Under the pieces are notes generated by a model. That model was not told the DNA's origin, ran no database searches, and saw only the letters and a list, made by a program, of their open reading frames with translations. A stretch of DNA of 37,996 nucleotides from Peptococcaceae bacterium (lineage in GTDB: Bacteria > Bacillota > Peptococcia > Peptococcales > Peptococcaceae), in the NCBI GenBank assembly GCA_900759105.1, contig CAAETY010000086.1, positions 1 through 37,996 of the forward strand, in the 5' to 3' direction. Positions 15,124 through 21,718 of this stretch are shown here, in pieces. A program made the translations under genes and the position numbers. How positions within the stretch are numbered: the first letter of the stretch is position 1; the number at the start of each line of letters is the position of its first letter.

Positions 15124-16803
15124 ATGGGATTTAAGTCTGACATTGAAATTGCACAGGAAGCTGAGATGTTACCGATTAATGAAATCGCTGCAAAATTGGA
15201 AATTCCTGAAAAATACGTAGAAAACTATGGCAGATATAAGGTAAAAATCGATTTTCGTTATTATAACGATGTGTTAAAAGAACGTAAAAATGCAAAGGTC
15301 GTTCTGGTAACTGCTATTAACCCTACTCCAGCCGGTGAAGGGAAAACCACGACTACCATTGGTTTGGCAGATGCGCTCAATCGCCTTGACTATAAAACCA
15401 TGGTTGCTTTGCGTGAACCATCCTTGGGACCTGTATTCGGTGTAAAGGGTGGCGCTGCCGGCGGTGGCTATGCGCAAGTAGTACCAATGGAAGACATCAA
15501 TTTGCACTTTACCGGTGACTTGCATGCCATCGGTGCAGCCAATAACTTGCTTGCTGCGATGCTTGATAACCACATGTATCAAGGCAATGCATTGAACATC
15601 AACCCTAAGCGCGTGGTATGGCGTCGTTGTGTAGACATGAATGACCGTCAGCTTCGTTCTATTGTAGACGGTTTGGGTCGTCCGGTAGACGGCGTGAGCC
15701 GTCAAGACGGGTTTGACATTACCGTTGCCTCCGAAATTATGGCGATTTTCTGCTTGGCAACCGATATCGAGGACCTCAAGAAACGTCTTGCACGCATTAT
15801 CGTGGCATACACCTACGACAATAAACCTGTGACTGCCGGTGATCTCAAAGCAGAAGGGGCTATGGCAGCGCTTTTGAAGGATGCAATTAAACCAAACCTT
15901 GTGCAAACCTTGGAAGGGACCCCTGCATTTATTCACGGCGGCCCATTTGCAAACATTGCACATGGCTGCAACTCTGTAACCGCAACCCGCATGGGGATGA
16001 AGATGTCTGACTACCTCATTACCGAAGCAGGCTTCGGTGCTGACCTTGGGGCAGAAAAATTCATTGACATCAAGTGTCGCATGACCGGAATTGAACCAAG
16101 CGCCGTTGTTCTTGTTGCAACCATTAAGGCACTCAAATATAACGGTGGCGTTGCAAAGGCAGAGCTTGGTGCGGAAAACCTCGAAGCTCTCGAAAAAGGC
16201 TTGCCAAACCTCTTAAAGCACATCGAAAACATCAACAATGTGTTTGGTTTGCCGGTTGTTGTTGCCATTAACAAATTCCCTACCGATACTGAAGCAGAAG
16301 TTGCCTTGGTACGTGAAAAATGCAAGGAATTGGGCGTTAACGTGGCGCTTTCCAATGTATGGGCAGAAGGTGGCGCCGGCGGTGAAGAACTCGCACGCGA
16401 AGTGGTACGTCTCTGTGAACAAGACAGCAAGCTCCAATTCGTTTATGACACCGACCTTTCTATTAAGGAAAAAATCGAAGCCATTGCAACCAAGATTTAC
16501 GGTGCAGACGGCGTTGATTACAGCGCGAAGGCAGAAACTGAAATTGCAAACATGGAAGCCTTGGGCTTCGGCAATCTGCCTATTTGCATGGCAAAGAACC
16601 AATACTCCCTTACCGATGACCAAACCAAGCTGGGGCGTCCTACCGGCTTCCGCGTAACCATTAGCGATTTGACCCCATCCATCGGTGCAGGGTTCCTTGT
16701 TGCTTTGACCGGTAGTATTATGAAGATGCCTGGCTTGCCAAAGGTACCGGCTGCAGAAAAGATTGATGTAGATAATAATGGCGTGATCTCCGGACTTTTC
16801 TAA
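15124..16803 (+). CDS. fhs: Formate-tetrahydrofolate ligase
   Basis: 559 residues, the standard length. It interconverts formate, THF and ATP with 10-formyl-THF and ADP. Signatures are the P-loop region NPTPAGEGKTTTTIGL, LREPSLGPVFGVKGGAAGGGYAQV, NLHFTGDLHAI, VWRRCVDMNDR, FANIAHGCNSV, TEAGFGADLGAEKF and LPKVPAAEKID. Next to glycine cleavage, FolD and FchA it probably runs toward formate and ATP, recovering energy from the glycine methylene carbon. AAAGGAGCG precedes the ATG. Only 17 bases separate it from fchA. Confidence 0.98.
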   Translation: MGFKSDIEIAQEAEMLPINEIAAKLEIPEKYVENYGRYKVKIDFRYYNDVLKERKNAKVVLVTAINPTPAGEGKTTTTIGLADALNRLDYKTMVALREPSLGPVFGVKGGAAGGGYAQVVPMEDINLHFTGDLHAIGAANNLLAAMLDNHMYQGNALNINPKRVVWRRCVDMNDRQLRSIVDGLGRPVDGVSRQDGFDITVASEIMAIFCLATDIEDLKKRLARIIVAYTYDNKPVTAGDLKAEGAMAALLKDAIKPNLVQTLEGTPAFIHGGPFANIAHGCNSVTATRMGMKMSDYLITEAGFGADLGAEKFIDIKCRMTGIEPSAVVLVATIKALKYNGGVAKAELGAENLEALEKGLPNLLKHIENINNVFGLPVVVAINKFPTDTEAEVALVREKCKELGVNVALSNVWAEGGAGGEELAREVVRLCEQDSKLQFVYDTDLSIKEKIEAIATKIYGADGVDYSAKAETEIANMEALGFGNLPICMAKNQYSLTDDQTKLGRPTGFRVTISDLTPSIGAGFLVALTGSIMKMPGLPKVPAAEKIDVDNNGVISGLF

Positions 16804-16820
16804 AAAGGAGATAAATTGTA

Positions 16821-17438
16821 ATGAAAATGTTAGAGCAATCCGCAGTAGATTTCATCGGCGCATTGTCTTCCAACGCACCGGTGCCCGGTGGTGGCGGCGC
16901 TTCCGCCACTGTTGGGGCATTGGCTGCGGCTTTGGGGATGATGGTCACCAACCTTACCATCGGTAAGAAGAAATATGCGGATTATGAAGAAGAATTAATA
17001 GCATGTCGTGCAAAGCTGGAAGCGCTGCGCGACCGCTTAATCACCTTAACCGACAAGGACGCTGAAGCATTTGAACCGCTTTCTCGTGCCTATAGTTTGC
17101 CAAAAGATGCGCCGGACTATGACAAAATCATGGAAGAAGCGCTATTAACCGCAAGCTTGGCGCCACTGGATATTATGGAAGCAGCACTTGAATGTGCGCG
17201 TGAGCTTGAAATGCTCGTGGAAAAAGGCAGTCGTTTGGCAGTAAGTGATGTCGGCGTGGGCATTTTCTTTGCTCAAGCAGCTATCGAAGGCGCATCCTTA
17301 AACGTGTATATCAATACCAAAATGATGAAGGATCGCACACGTGCAGAATCATTGAATCAACGTGCCGACGCCATCATACGCGAAGGCGCAGCATTAAAAG
17401 AAAAAATTACTGTTGCCACCATGGCTGTCATTAGATAG
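16821..17438 (+). CDS. fchA: Methenyltetrahydrofolate cyclohydrolase (FTCD_C / FchA family)
   Basis: 205 residues of the formiminotransferase-cyclodeaminase C-terminal family: PVPGGGGASATVGALAAALG near the N-terminus, KDAEAFEPLSRAY in the middle, then a helical C-terminus with SDVGVGIFFAQAAIEGA. Stand-alone members beside fhs and folD hydrolyse methenyl-THF to 10-formyl-THF. That step would be redundant if FolD were bifunctional, but the FolD here lacks the cyclohydrolase residues, so this gene probably supplies the activity. AAAAGGAGA precedes the ATG. It is the middle gene of a three-gene operon. Confidence 0.93.
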   Translation: MKMLEQSAVDFIGALSSNAPVPGGGGASATVGALAAALGMMVTNLTIGKKKYADYEEELIACRAKLEALRDRLITLTDKDAEAFEPLSRAYSLPKDAPDYDKIMEEALLTASLAPLDIMEAALECARELEMLVEKGSRLAVSDVGVGIFFAQAAIEGASLNVYINTKMMKDRTRAESLNQRADAIIREGAALKEKITVATMAVIR

Positions 17439-17452
17439 GGGGATTATCAATC

Positions 17453-18307
17453 ATGGCACAACAACTCATGGGCAAGGCCGTTGCCGATGCTGTCGCAGAA
17501 AAGCTCCAAGCTACTGTTGACGAATTGCGCGGCAAGGACATTGTACCAAAACTCGCGATTGTGCGTGTGGGGGAACGCGGCGATGACATCGCTTATGAAC
17601 GTTCTGCCATGAAGCGTATGGAGGCATTGGGCATTGAAGTGGAAAATGTGCGCTTGCCGGAAGATGTTTCTCAAGGGGATTTAGAAGAAGCCTTCTGCAA
17701 GGTGAACGAAGACAGGAAAGTGCATGGCATCATGATTTTCCAACCGTTGCCAAAACACCTCAGTGCCAAACCGCTTGTTGATGTGATTCATCCGGTGAAG
17801 GATGTGGATGGCATTAGTCCGCTGAATGTTGCCAAGATTTTTGCCGGCGATGCTGATGGTGTGGCACCATGTACGCCGGCGGCATGCATGGAAATCCTTG
17901 CTCATTATGGCATTGACCTCACCGGCAAGCGTGTGGCTGTTGTGGGACGCAGTATGGTTGTAGGGCGTCCGCTTTCAATGCTTCTTTTGAAGCAAAACGC
18001 CACTGTCACCATCTGTCATACTCGTACCCAAGACCTTGCAGCTCGCCTCAAGGAAGCGGATATTGTTATTGCCGCTGCCGGCAAGGCGAAGATGATTACC
18101 GCTGAAATGGTAGGCGAGGGCGCCGTTGTGATTGACGTTGGCATTAACGTTGACGAAGCCGGCAAGCTTGTGGGTGACGTGGATTATGATGCCGTTGAAC
18201 CAATTGCAAGTGCCATTACGCCGGTACCGGGTGGTGTCGGCAGTGTGACCACTGCAATTCTTGCAAAACACGTCGTGCAAGCAGCCATGGCGTTGAATGA
18301 AGCATAA
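17453..18307 (+). CDS. folD: FolD-type methylene-THF dehydrogenase, probably without cyclohydrolase activity
   Basis: 284 residues with the full FolD fold: VGERGDDIAYERSAMKRMEALGI, GIMIFQPLPKHL, VKDVDGISPLNV, PCTPAACMEIL, VVGRSMVVGRPLSMLL and the C-terminal PVPGGVGSVTTAIL. Relative to human MTHFD1 numbering, Tyr52 is kept (Y48) and Asp125 is kept (D119). The catalytic Lys56 is Ala (A52) and Gln100 is Phe (F96), with a Gln shifted to position 97. The human lysine is required for cyclohydrolysis but not for dehydrogenation. The protein should therefore oxidise methylene-THF to methenyl-THF and leave hydrolysis to FchA. AGGGGGA lies before the ATG. Confidence 0.95.
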   Translation: MAQQLMGKAVADAVAEKLQATVDELRGKDIVPKLAIVRVGERGDDIAYERSAMKRMEALGIEVENVRLPEDVSQGDLEEAFCKVNEDRKVHGIMIFQPLPKHLSAKPLVDVIHPVKDVDGISPLNVAKIFAGDADGVAPCTPAACMEILAHYGIDLTGKRVAVVGRSMVVGRPLSMLLLKQNATVTICHTRTQDLAARLKEADIVIAAAGKAKMITAEMVGEGAVVIDVGINVDEAGKLVGDVDYDAVEPIASAITPVPGGVGSVTTAILAKHVVQAAMALNEA

Positions 18308-18320
18308 CATAATAGCCAAT

Positions 18321-18354
18321 AAGTGCGTTTTCTCAAAAGAAAGCGCACTTTTTT
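18321..18354 (+). terminator. Terminator of the fhs-fchA-folD operon
   Basis: A thirteen-base stem (18321-18333 with 18338-18350, one G-U pair) with a four-base loop and a T-run. Confidence 0.92.
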
Positions 18355-18369
18355 GTTGCGTGTGAATGC

Positions 18370-18405
18370 AAAAAAACCGCACCGTTTCCTTCAAACGATG
18401 CGGTT
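18370..18405 (-). terminator. Minus-strand terminator, distal
   Basis: Read leftwards, AACCGCA / TGCGGTT plus CGTTT / AAACG with one mismatch form a 12-pair stem followed by seven Ts. It ends any minus-strand transcript that passes the terminator at 18470-18495. Confidence 0.85.
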
Positions 18406-18424
18406 CATATATAGACTAAATTCG

Positions 18425-18468
18425 AAAAAAACTATGGTTGATGAACAACTGCTGTATGCATTCATCAA
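18425..18468 (-). terminator. Minus-strand hairpin with a delayed U-run
   Basis: TTGATGAA (18438-18445) and TTCATCAA (18461-18468) are exact inverses. On the minus strand a run of seven Ts follows six bases after the stem. It is terminator-like but not canonical. The loop repeats an AACAACTGC segment also present at 18515-18523. Confidence 0.4.
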
Positions 18469-18469
18469 A

Positions 18470-18495
18470 TAAAAAAAAGACCCTCTGAAGGGTCT
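18470..18495 (-). terminator. Minus-strand intrinsic terminator
   Basis: AGACCCT (18478-18484), loop CTGA, AGGGTCT (18489-18495). On the minus strand eight Ts follow. It ends the candidate small RNA and could also stop transcripts of the pilin-like gene upstream. Confidence 0.9.
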
Positions 18496-18571
18496 TCCTA
18501 TGCAGAAACCATGTAACAACTGCCATAGTAGTAGTAGATGAGTTATCTGACAGATGTACAACTTATCCACC
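18470..18571 (-). ncRNA. Candidate small RNA, about 100 nt
   Basis: On the minus strand a good promoter (TTGTCA at 18606-18601, 17 bases, TATTCT at 18583-18578) is followed about 100 bases later by an intrinsic terminator. Three stems can be drawn in order. An 11-position outer stem at 18570-18560 / 18544-18534 (one G-U, one mismatch) is capped by AUCU-GUC-AGAU. CUAUGGCAG / CUGCAUAG (18528-18498) has one bulge. The terminator stem AGACCCT / AGGGTCT (18495-18478) ends in eight Us. No conserved core of SRP RNA, 6S RNA, tmRNA or a known riboswitch was recognised. No coding frame fits between promoter and terminator. Confidence 0.55.
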
Positions 18572-18577
18572 ATTAAT

Positions 18578-18606
18578 AGAATACACCAATTATCGGATTG
18601 TGACAA
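18578..18606 (-). promoter_or_regulatory. Promoter of the candidate small RNA
   Basis: On the minus strand TTGTCA, a 17-base spacer and TATTCT. It is placed downstream of the pilin-like gene stop codon and is not needed for any protein gene. Confidence 0.6.
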
Positions 18607-18656
18607 GTCCTGATTATTGTTAGTGTTATATCATTTTTTTCGATAGAACACACAAT

Positions 18657-19058
18657 TTACGGCGTGGACGAAGAAACACGTGTTACGGTCATTTCCGGAA
18701 TGGTGACGGTTATATTTCCTTTGGTATAGGTGCCGGTCACGGTATAGCCACCTTGAGAATCGGCACTGATGGTGAGCTTGTAGGAGGCATCATCGCTGAG
18801 ATTTTTAAGATAAGGCGCAAGCGTATCGTTAGCTTCACTGATGGAGGAAGCGGGCGCTGTGCCGGCGACTTCTTTATCGGCTACATAGAGTTCTGCAGCT
18901 TGGAGTAAGGCTGCGGCATCACTTTTGGCAGCCGTTTCACGGGCACTGTCAATATAGCCTGTAAAGCGGGGCACGAGGACCACCAACAGAACGGCAATAA
19001 TAGCAAGTACAACAATGAGTTCAATCAACGTAAATGCAGCACGTCGAGATGATTTCAT
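18657..19058 (-). CDS. Type IV pilin-like protein with prepilin N-terminal motif
   Basis: 133 residues. A short basic leader MKSSRRAA precedes FTLIELIVVLAIIAVLLVVLVPRF, the class III signal cut by prepilin peptidase, with E at position +5. The hydrophobic helix ends near residue 31. The globular remainder is rich in Ala, Thr and Ser with beta-prone repeats (YTVTGTYTKGNITVTIPEM). It could be a major or minor pilin or a type II secretion pseudopilin. No peptidase, ATPase or platform gene is in the window, so the assembly machinery lies elsewhere. GAGGAGG precedes the ATG on the minus strand. Confidence 0.85.
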   Translation of the reverse strand: MKSSRRAAFTLIELIVVLAIIAVLLVVLVPRFTGYIDSARETAAKSDAAALLQAAELYVADKEVAGTAPASSISEANDTLAPYLKNLSDDASYKLTISADSQGGYTVTGTYTKGNITVTIPEMTVTRVSSSTP

Positions 19059-19082
19059 AGAAAAACCTCCTCTTGAGTTATT

Positions 19083-19125
19083 ACTATAAGCATATCAGAA
19101 AACAACACAAGCTTCAATATTGTGT
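19083..19125 (-). promoter_or_regulatory. Pilin promoter with a dyad on its -35 region
   Basis: On the minus strand TTGTGT (19110-19105), 16 bases, TATAGT (19088-19083). ACACAA (19105-19110) and TTGTGT (19120-19125) form a perfect inverted repeat around a nine-base spacer covering the -35 box, a candidate repressor site. Confidence 0.5.
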
Positions 19126-19187
19126 AGTATATGCAAAATGGGAATAATATAGAGAGGATTTCTTAACAGGCGGCTGGGGGCGGATAA

Positions 19188-19216
19188 TTGCATTGCCCTC
19201 TTGACTTTGCTACAAT
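19188..19216 (+). promoter_or_regulatory. Promoter of the LCP-glycosyltransferase pair
   Basis: TTGCAT (19188-19193), 17 bases, TACAAT (19211-19216). AGGAGG precedes the ATG at 19250. Confidence 0.6.
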
Positions 19217-19249
19217 AAAGAGTGAAAGCCAATATTATCAGGAGGCATT

Positions 19250-20746
19250 ATGGATAAGGATTTACAACGTTCTCAGCAAAGCGTGGATACAGTGCGCGTG
19301 CACGGTGTCAATGAAGCTATAGCTGAGGATTCAAATAAAACATCTGCGCCCGCTGAAGGGCGTATGTCCGGTAAAATTCGTGTAGAACAGCTGCGACGTG
19401 ACCAAGAAGCGAGTCGACGCCTGCGTGAAGAAGCTTACGAACAGCGACGATTGGCGCAAGCACGTCAACATTCAGCAGCGGAACAATTTGATCAAGCGCA
19501 ACGAGTTGCAAACGGCAACCGTGGGCGGAATTCGCAAAGAGCGACAGGTACGGCTTCAAGTCAGCAATTGCATCAACAAACGATGCCACAACGTAAAGTG
19601 GCAGAGAATCCGCAAAGACCGCAGACACAAGCGAAAACCGTGCAGTCGCCACAGGACAATCGCATGCAGCAGGCGCAAGGGCAGCAAATGAATGCGGAAA
19701 AAACAACGCAAGAAGCAGAAAAAGCGCGGAAGCGTCAAGAAAAGCGTGCTGTGCATAAAAAAGAAGCCCAAGCGATGGCAGGAAAACTGGCGAACAATCA
19801 AGGCCTCAAGAAAGCCGGCAAACGCGGACTGGGATGTCTTTTTTATTTAATTCTCTTTTTTGTCGTGATAGGAATTGCCTTTGCGACGTTGTGGGCGGTT
19901 CGTGCACACCAAGCACCAACGCCTATTGAAAACATTCCAACTGAACAACAGGCACAGGTGGCCCAGGAACGCGAAAAATCAAATGTATATATCTTGCTTG
20001 CCGGGACTGACCAACGTGAAGACGAAGCCTCACGCAGTGACACTATTATTTATGCGGCAGTACGTCCGGCGGATCGCAAGGTTGAGATGGTCAGCATTCC
20101 ACGCGATACCTTGGTCAATGTTCCGGGTGTGGGCGAAGGCAAGGTGAATTCGGCCCTTGCTTACGGCGGCATGGATTTGTTAACAGAAACAGTCAGCGAT
20201 TTAGTAGATAATCCTGTGGATAAAACTGTGCTGGTTAATTTCCAAAGCTTTGCAAAGATTATAGATGCCATGGGCGGCATTAAAATAAACGTGCCTGAAA
20301 AAATGTATTTGCCGGAGGAAGGCATTGACCTTGAAGCCGGCGAGCAAAAGTTGAACGGTGAAGATGCGCTTGCCTTTGTACGTTGGCGTGGTGACGGATT
20401 AGGGGATATTGGCCGTATGCAACGCCAAAGTGAATTTATGCAGGCGGTGATGGATAAGATGCGTCATTTGCCACCATGGCGTTGGGCAAGCACCATTTGG
20501 ACAATAAGCCATGAAATCGACACGGATTTGAGCACATTGGATTTAGTAAGACTGGCATGGCGTTTTATTGGCATGGACAGTGGTGCGCTTGAATATCAAT
20601 CCTTTGATTTGAATCCGACCTATATTGATGGTGTGAGCTACGTGCTCTTGGATGATGCAAATGTTAACGAAGTCATACAAAAGATGAAATATGGCAAAGT
20701 CATTGACGGTGGCTATGGCAATACTGGCGAAGACAGCTATTATTAA
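19250..20746 (+). CDS. LytR-CpsA-Psr (LCP) family protein with a long Gln/Arg-rich cytoplasmic arm
   Basis: 498 residues. Residues 1-190 are hydrophilic and extremely rich in Gln, Arg, Ala and Lys (EQRRLAQARQ, QQLHQQTMPQ, EKARKRQEKR) with coiled-coil character. A single membrane helix spans about 195-217. The LCP domain follows at ~243-470, with ILLAGTDQR, RSDTIIYAAVR, VSIPRDTLV, FVRWRGDGLGDIGRMQRQ. LCP enzymes transfer lipid-linked anionic polymers onto peptidoglycan outside the membrane. The cytoplasmic arm is much longer than is usual for the family. It is followed 15 bases later by a WecG/TagA glycosyltransferase, which fits a cell-surface glycopolymer pathway. Confidence 0.9.
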   Translation: MDKDLQRSQQSVDTVRVHGVNEAIAEDSNKTSAPAEGRMSGKIRVEQLRRDQEASRRLREEAYEQRRLAQARQHSAAEQFDQAQRVANGNRGRNSQRATGTASSQQLHQQTMPQRKVAENPQRPQTQAKTVQSPQDNRMQQAQGQQMNAEKTTQEAEKARKRQEKRAVHKKEAQAMAGKLANNQGLKKAGKRGLGCLFYLILFFVVIGIAFATLWAVRAHQAPTPIENIPTEQQAQVAQEREKSNVYILLAGTDQREDEASRSDTIIYAAVRPADRKVEMVSIPRDTLVNVPGVGEGKVNSALAYGGMDLLTETVSDLVDNPVDKTVLVNFQSFAKIIDAMGGIKINVPEKMYLPEEGIDLEAGEQKLNGEDALAFVRWRGDGLGDIGRMQRQSEFMQAVMDKMRHLPPWRWASTIWTISHEIDTDLSTLDLVRLAWRFIGMDSGALEYQSFDLNPTYIDGVSYVLLDDANVNEVIQKMKYGKVIDGGYGNTGEDSYY

Positions 20747-20761
20747 AAAGGAGATTGAACA

Positions 20762-21493
20762 ATGAAACATCAAGTGCTCGGCGTTCGTATTGATGCTGTA
20801 ACAGAAAAAGAAGCCTTGGATCGTATGCAGGCTTTTGTGCAACAAGGTGGCCCTCATCAGGTGGTTACCGCCAATCCGGAAATTTTGGACAATGCAACGC
20901 GTACCCCACAGCTTAAAAGCTTAATGAATCGTGCGGCTTTGGTCACAGCAGATGGTCAAGGTGTGTTGCTTGCCGGAAAAATTTTAGGTACACCGTTTCC
21001 GGCGCGAGTAACCGGCATTGAATTGGCAGAAGCTCTCTGCCGCGAAAGCGGGAAACGTGGCCTTTCTTTGTACTTTCTGGGGTCGAAACCGGGGATTGTT
21101 GACGAAGCAGCACAAAAAATGCGTGCGCAATATCCGGATGTAAATATTGTAGGCACCCATCACGGCTATTTTCGCGATGAAGGTCCGCAAAAAGTGGTGG
21201 CAGACATCAAAGCGTGTCAGCCGGATATCTTGCTTGTGGGGATGGGATCTCCAGCACAGGAGCTCTTTATTCGCGACCATTTAGCAGAATGCGGTGCAAG
21301 CGTCGGCATGGGCGTTGGCGGAAGCTTTGACGTGCTTTCCGGACGTGTGGAACGTGCACCGAAAATCTTTATCCGTTTGAAATTGGAATGGCTCTATCGC
21401 ATTGCTACAGACCGCAAACGCTGGAAGCGTTCGCTGGCACTTCCGCGTTTTGTACTCAAAGTCATTGCACAGCGCTTGGGAAAACGCTATTAA
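20762..21493 (+). CDS. WecG/TagA/CpsF-family glycosyltransferase
   Basis: 243 residues, normal length. Family members (TagA, TarA, WecG) add N-acetylmannosamine or a related sugar to an undecaprenyl-linked GlcNAc, the second step of linkage-unit or teichoic-type polymer assembly. Signatures are VVTANPEILDNA, LVTADGQGVLLAGKILG, RVTGIELAEALC, YFLGSKPGIVDEAA, LLVGMGSPAQELFI, GVGGSFDVLSGRVERAPK and a C-terminal LEWLYRIATDRKRWKR. AAAAAGGAG precedes the ATG. The LCP gene upstream would attach the finished polymer. Confidence 0.93.
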   Translation: MKHQVLGVRIDAVTEKEALDRMQAFVQQGGPHQVVTANPEILDNATRTPQLKSLMNRAALVTADGQGVLLAGKILGTPFPARVTGIELAEALCRESGKRGLSLYFLGSKPGIVDEAAQKMRAQYPDVNIVGTHHGYFRDEGPQKVVADIKACQPDILLVGMGSPAQELFIRDHLAECGASVGMGVGGSFDVLSGRVERAPKIFIRLKLEWLYRIATDRKRWKRSLALPRFVLKVIAQRLGKRY

Positions 21494-21585
21494 AAGCACA
21501 GAAAATCAATGTAAAAAAATGCCTGATAGCATAAGAAAAGACTTGCTTTATGATAAGAATTCTTCATTTAGCCCTTAACCGCGCG

Positions 21586-21624
21586 GTTTATGGGACTTTA
21601 CAAGAACTTTACATTCAGTTAACT
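21586..21624 (+). promoter_or_regulatory. Pho-box-like direct repeats
   Basis: CTTTACA (21596-21602), CTTTACA (21607-21613) and GTTAACT (21618-21624) recur every 11 bases, the phasing and sequence class bound by PhoB/PhoP regulators. Weaker half-sites TTTATG (21587) and TTAACC (21575) extend the array upstream. The array sits about ten bases before the -35 box of the phosphate symporter gene. Confidence 0.65.
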
Positions 21625-21633
21625 CAAATGATA

Positions 21634-21663
21634 TTGAATCCACTTGCGGGGTTGTGTTATGCT
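21634..21663 (+). promoter_or_regulatory. Promoter of the Na/phosphate symporter
   Basis: TTGAAT (21634-21639), 18 bases, TATGCT (21658-21663). Confidence 0.6.
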
Positions 21664-21718
21664 CAATAAAGTAAGTTTTATAGAGATGCGAATTTGAAAG
21701 GATGAAAACTGGTCTATT

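Noticed and set aside
18391..18606. 71-codon minus-strand frame over the small-RNA region
   Set aside because: It runs through the strong minus-strand terminator at 18470-18495 and overlaps the promoter, and it has no ribosome binding site.
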